Below are positions 61,815 to 64,000 of a stretch of DNA of 64,000 nt, piece by piece. Position 1 is the stretch's first letter. Each line of letters starts with the position of its first letter. Location: assembly GCF_017312485.1 (NCBI RefSeq), contig NZ_BMBA01000001.1, positions 558,001-622,000 of the forward strand, read 5' to 3'. The notes beneath the pieces are model-generated. The model did not search any database. It saw only the letters and a program-made list of their open reading frames with translations, and was not told the DNA's origin. The position numbers were made by a program, and so were the translations under genes. This DNA comes from Clostridium zeae (lineage in GTDB: Bacteria; Bacillota; Clostridia; Clostridiales; Clostridiaceae).

Positions 61815-64000
61815 TCAATTTTTTCTGATACAAATTTTTATAATATCTTTTTCTGCAAAATTATAAGCTACTTGCTTACCAGTAAGAGGCTGTGTTCCAA
61901 AATTTCTAGTATGAGCAAAAACTTCGCATAATACTGTTACGCCAGTAATGCTGAATTCATCGCCTTCGTTAGCATCCTCCCTATAAATTAAACTTTGGAA
62001 AGGAGTATCATCTATGATCTCTTTTTCTTGCTCAAATCCATTATCTAAAGCAGCTGTATATTTGATAGTTCTACGGACAAAACCACTGATAACAACATTC
62101 TCAGGGCACACAGCTTCAATATTTGCATAAACAATATTATTGTGAATAATAGGAGCATCTTTCAGTGCAGGAGGAACTAATTGGGTACTTCCTTCTACCA
62201 TAACCTGAGAACAAGTCTGAGGGTTGGCTACAACGCTAGGACAGGAGATAACCTTAAGCGGTCTCATCATTTCATTATCCTCATGATCTATGATATGACA
62301 ATGCCACACATATCCAGGACCTGAAGTAGGATCAAATGAAAATAAATTAACCCCTGGCTTAACTATTTTAGAATTTGCATCTTGTGGTGCAAATCGAAGT
62401 TTAATTCTAGTAACTTTTCCTGGCAATGCTATGACAGTATCTTTCCATCCACGCTCATTTAAAGCAGGGTCAATAGGATTACCTATTAAGAAAGGTTCTA
62501 CAGGCAGTGAAATTGTTGGATGCATAAGAGGTGTCTCCCCATTAAGTTTAATCCACTCTTGACTATATTTTGCATTGTCGAAGTTCTGACGATTTTCAAT
62601 TTGAAATTGTATTAAGTGCACATGGATAGGATGTGCACCATTTGTAAGGTTAACAAGCTCCCATTCTACTGTCGATCCAACTATTGGTAATTCTGAAATT
62701 GGAGCCTCCCACATCTGTCCATCTAATAATAATTCAGTTGGAGCAGTTGCTTGGCCAACTACATTCAAAGTTAAAATCTTCTTTGGTACATCCGGGGTCA
62801 ATATAGGTATTTTATTCAATTCATCCGGAAGCTTAGTTGGTAAAACAACAGGTGTATCAAGGACAGTAAACTGCATAATTTGTCCTACAGTATTTGGATC
62901 TGGTGCATTACCATTAGGATAAGGAGTTTTAGCATTATTATTGAGAATAACAGTTGTTTTAGGCTTTAACATAGAAAAATCTATTAAAATGTCGGCACGT
63001 TCTCCTGGTGAGAGTAATAGTTCAGTTAACGTTACAGGAAAAGGAAGAAAGCCTCCATCAGAGCCAATCTGAATGAAGTTCTGATTATTTGAAAGCTTAA
63101 AGTTGTAGGTTCTGTTATTAGATCCGTTTAAAAGCCTAAATCTATATTGTCTACGCTCTACATCTAAATTAGGCCATACCCTTCCATTGACCATAATAGT
63201 ATTACCCACAAACGCTGGCCTCCAATAAGGATGAACATTAGGACTTACACCATTACTTGGAAATAATAATGAACCATCTTCATTGAATGAACGATCTTGA
63301 ATTGCAAGCGGAATATCATATGGACCTTTTGGAAGAAGCGGAGATATTTTATTATTTGGATCTTCTATTAAATAGAATCCTGCTAGACCAGCATAAACAT
63401 CAAGACGTGTAGTTCCCAAGGCATGGTCATGATACCAAAGTGTAGTTGGCTCTTGCTTGTTCGGATAGGTATACCGACTCTTTGAAAATTCTGGTCCCGT
63501 TTTTTCCTCCCCAGCGGTAAACCAAGTATCCGGACCGCCATCAGAATCAGATTGAACTTCTCCGCCATGCAAGTGCGTAACAAGAGGAACTGGACTCTGT
63601 GCTAAAGAATATCCTGGTGGAAAAGGCAAAAATGGTGGTGTTGGTGTTGGCATATTATTTGGATTCGCCCAATGTAAAGTGGGATCCACTGCAAATTGAT
63701 TCGGTTCAGTAATATTATTTATCCACTGTACATTGCTTGGAATCCCTCTGACTGCCTTAAAAGTAGGGCCTGGCGAACTACGAAAGCAACGAATTTTACC
63801 TGTACTTGTATCCTCAACATTACTTTCATACCCCCAGACAGTTGTCTTAGGGAAAATATTTGGAAGAATCTGCTGCTTAAATTGAATCATACTGATAGTG
63901 TAATTATAACTTATCTCCTTACCTGTAACAGGATCTTTTACAATTACAGGCTTATATACTGGAGGAATAAACAATTCACTTACATATTTAGGAATAGAGT
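61815..64000 (-). CDS. CotA-like multicopper oxidase with C-terminal SPOCS-like domain (5' partial)
   Basis: At least 728 residues; the frame stays open to the right edge (IPKYVSELFIPP), so the start lies outside. Four copper-site motifs are intact: THLHGG, LWYHDHALG, HPIHVHL and the type-1 region WHCHIIDHEDNEMM. This is the CotA/bilirubin oxidase layout, coupling oxidation of phenols or metals to reduction of O2 to water. After the oxidase core (PLKVIS), about 130 more residues follow. In them ENVVISGFVRRTIKYTA, then TPFQSLIYRE and VTVLCEVFAHTRNFG match the SPOCS pattern of spore-envelope proteins. Ordinary CotA is about 510 residues without this tail. It has no signal peptide in the visible part. 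Spore-coat location is inferred. Confidence 0.82.
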   Translation of the reverse strand, partial: SIPKYVSELFIPPVYKPVIVKDPVTGKEISYNYTISMIQFKQQILPNIFPKTTVWGYESNVEDTSTGKIRCFRSSPGPTFKAVRGIPSNVQWINNITEPNQFAVDPTLHWANPNNMPTPTPPFLPFPPGYSLAQSPVPLVTHLHGGEVQSDSDGGPDTWFTAGEEKTGPEFSKSRYTYPNKQEPTTLWYHDHALGTTRLDVYAGLAGFYLIEDPNNKISPLLPKGPYDIPLAIQDRSFNEDGSLLFPSNGVSPNVHPYWRPAFVGNTIMVNGRVWPNLDVERRQYRFRLLNGSNNRTYNFKLSNNQNFIQIGSDGGFLPFPVTLTELLLSPGERADILIDFSMLKPKTTVILNNNAKTPYPNGNAPDPNTVGQIMQFTVLDTPVVLPTKLPDELNKIPILTPDVPKKILTLNVVGQATAPTELLLDGQMWEAPISELPIVGSTVEWELVNLTNGAHPIHVHLIQFQIENRQNFDNAKYSQEWIKLNGETPLMHPTISLPVEPFLIGNPIDPALNERGWKDTVIALPGKVTRIKLRFAPQDANSKIVKPGVNLFSFDPTSGPGYVWHCHIIDHEDNEMMRPLKVISCPSVVANPQTCSQVMVEGSTQLVPPALKDAPIIHNNIVYANIEAVCPENVVISGFVRRTIKYTAALDNGFEQEKEIIDDTPFQSLIYREDANEGDEFSITGVTVLCEVFAHTRNFGTQPLTGKQVAYNFAEKDIIKICIRKN

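Overview
The window looks like chromosomal DNA of a low-GC, anaerobic, spore-forming Firmicute, most likely Clostridium sensu stricto. The evidence is AT-rich sequence throughout, strong AGGAGG-type ribosome binding sites, compact intergenic U-tract terminators, SPOCS (DUF3794) domains, PTS sugar operons and a Gram-positive LexA box. No rRNA, tRNA, CRISPR array, intact insertion sequence or phage structural gene was found. The species is not determinable from the sequence alone.

Layout. 1-1.3 kb: a decayed MTA/SAH nucleosidase fragment abutting a miniature inverted-repeat element, a small membrane protein and a RimL-like acetyltransferase. 1.6-15 kb: a surface-protein island with a SPOCS protein, a DUF11+SPOCS-like protein, a 2692-residue protein of 18 tandem DUF11 repeats, and a divergent 1144-residue DUF11-like protein. 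None of these has a Sec signal or a sortase motif. 15-31.5 kb: mostly single genes (MBL hydrolase, VanZ, VOC, GNAT, two NUDIX, TIM barrel, HExxH protein, QueG-like ferredoxin-fold protein, DJ-1/PfpI, DUF4180, MarR, GHKL ATPase). It includes a guanidine-I riboswitch ahead of a Gdx/SugE exporter and several gene remnants. 32-40.4 kb: a soluble chemotaxis receptor, a small gene with a LexA box inside its promoter, and a translationally coupled jetA-jetB-jetC operon (Wadjet/MukBEF-like condensin) with no jetD in the window.

41.8-48.2 kb: a secreted PPC-domain protein and an alpha-glucoside PTS operon (IICB, 6-phospho-alpha-glucosidase, IIA) preceded by an RpiR-type regulator. 48.5-57.4 kb: small membrane and hypothetical proteins, GNAT, MBL, Lrp, an HxlR/NmrA divergent pair, alpha/beta hydrolase, HutD-like and VanZ proteins. 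57.9-61.3 kb: a mannose-family PTS operon (IIAB-IIC-IID-manO). 61.8-64 kb: a multicopper oxidase, cut by the right edge, whose C-terminus appears to be a SPOCS domain.

Three themes stand out. SPOCS-type domains occur in three differently built proteins (alone, with DUF11, and fused to a CotA-like oxidase), suggesting a modular way of placing proteins on the spore surface. The JetABC condensin lacks its nuclease partner locally and sits directly upstream of an SOS-type gene. Three families of short dispersed hairpin elements (called A, B and C here) populate intergenic space: A abuts a truncated gene, B lies in the leaders of two regulators, and C behaves like a mobile terminator.
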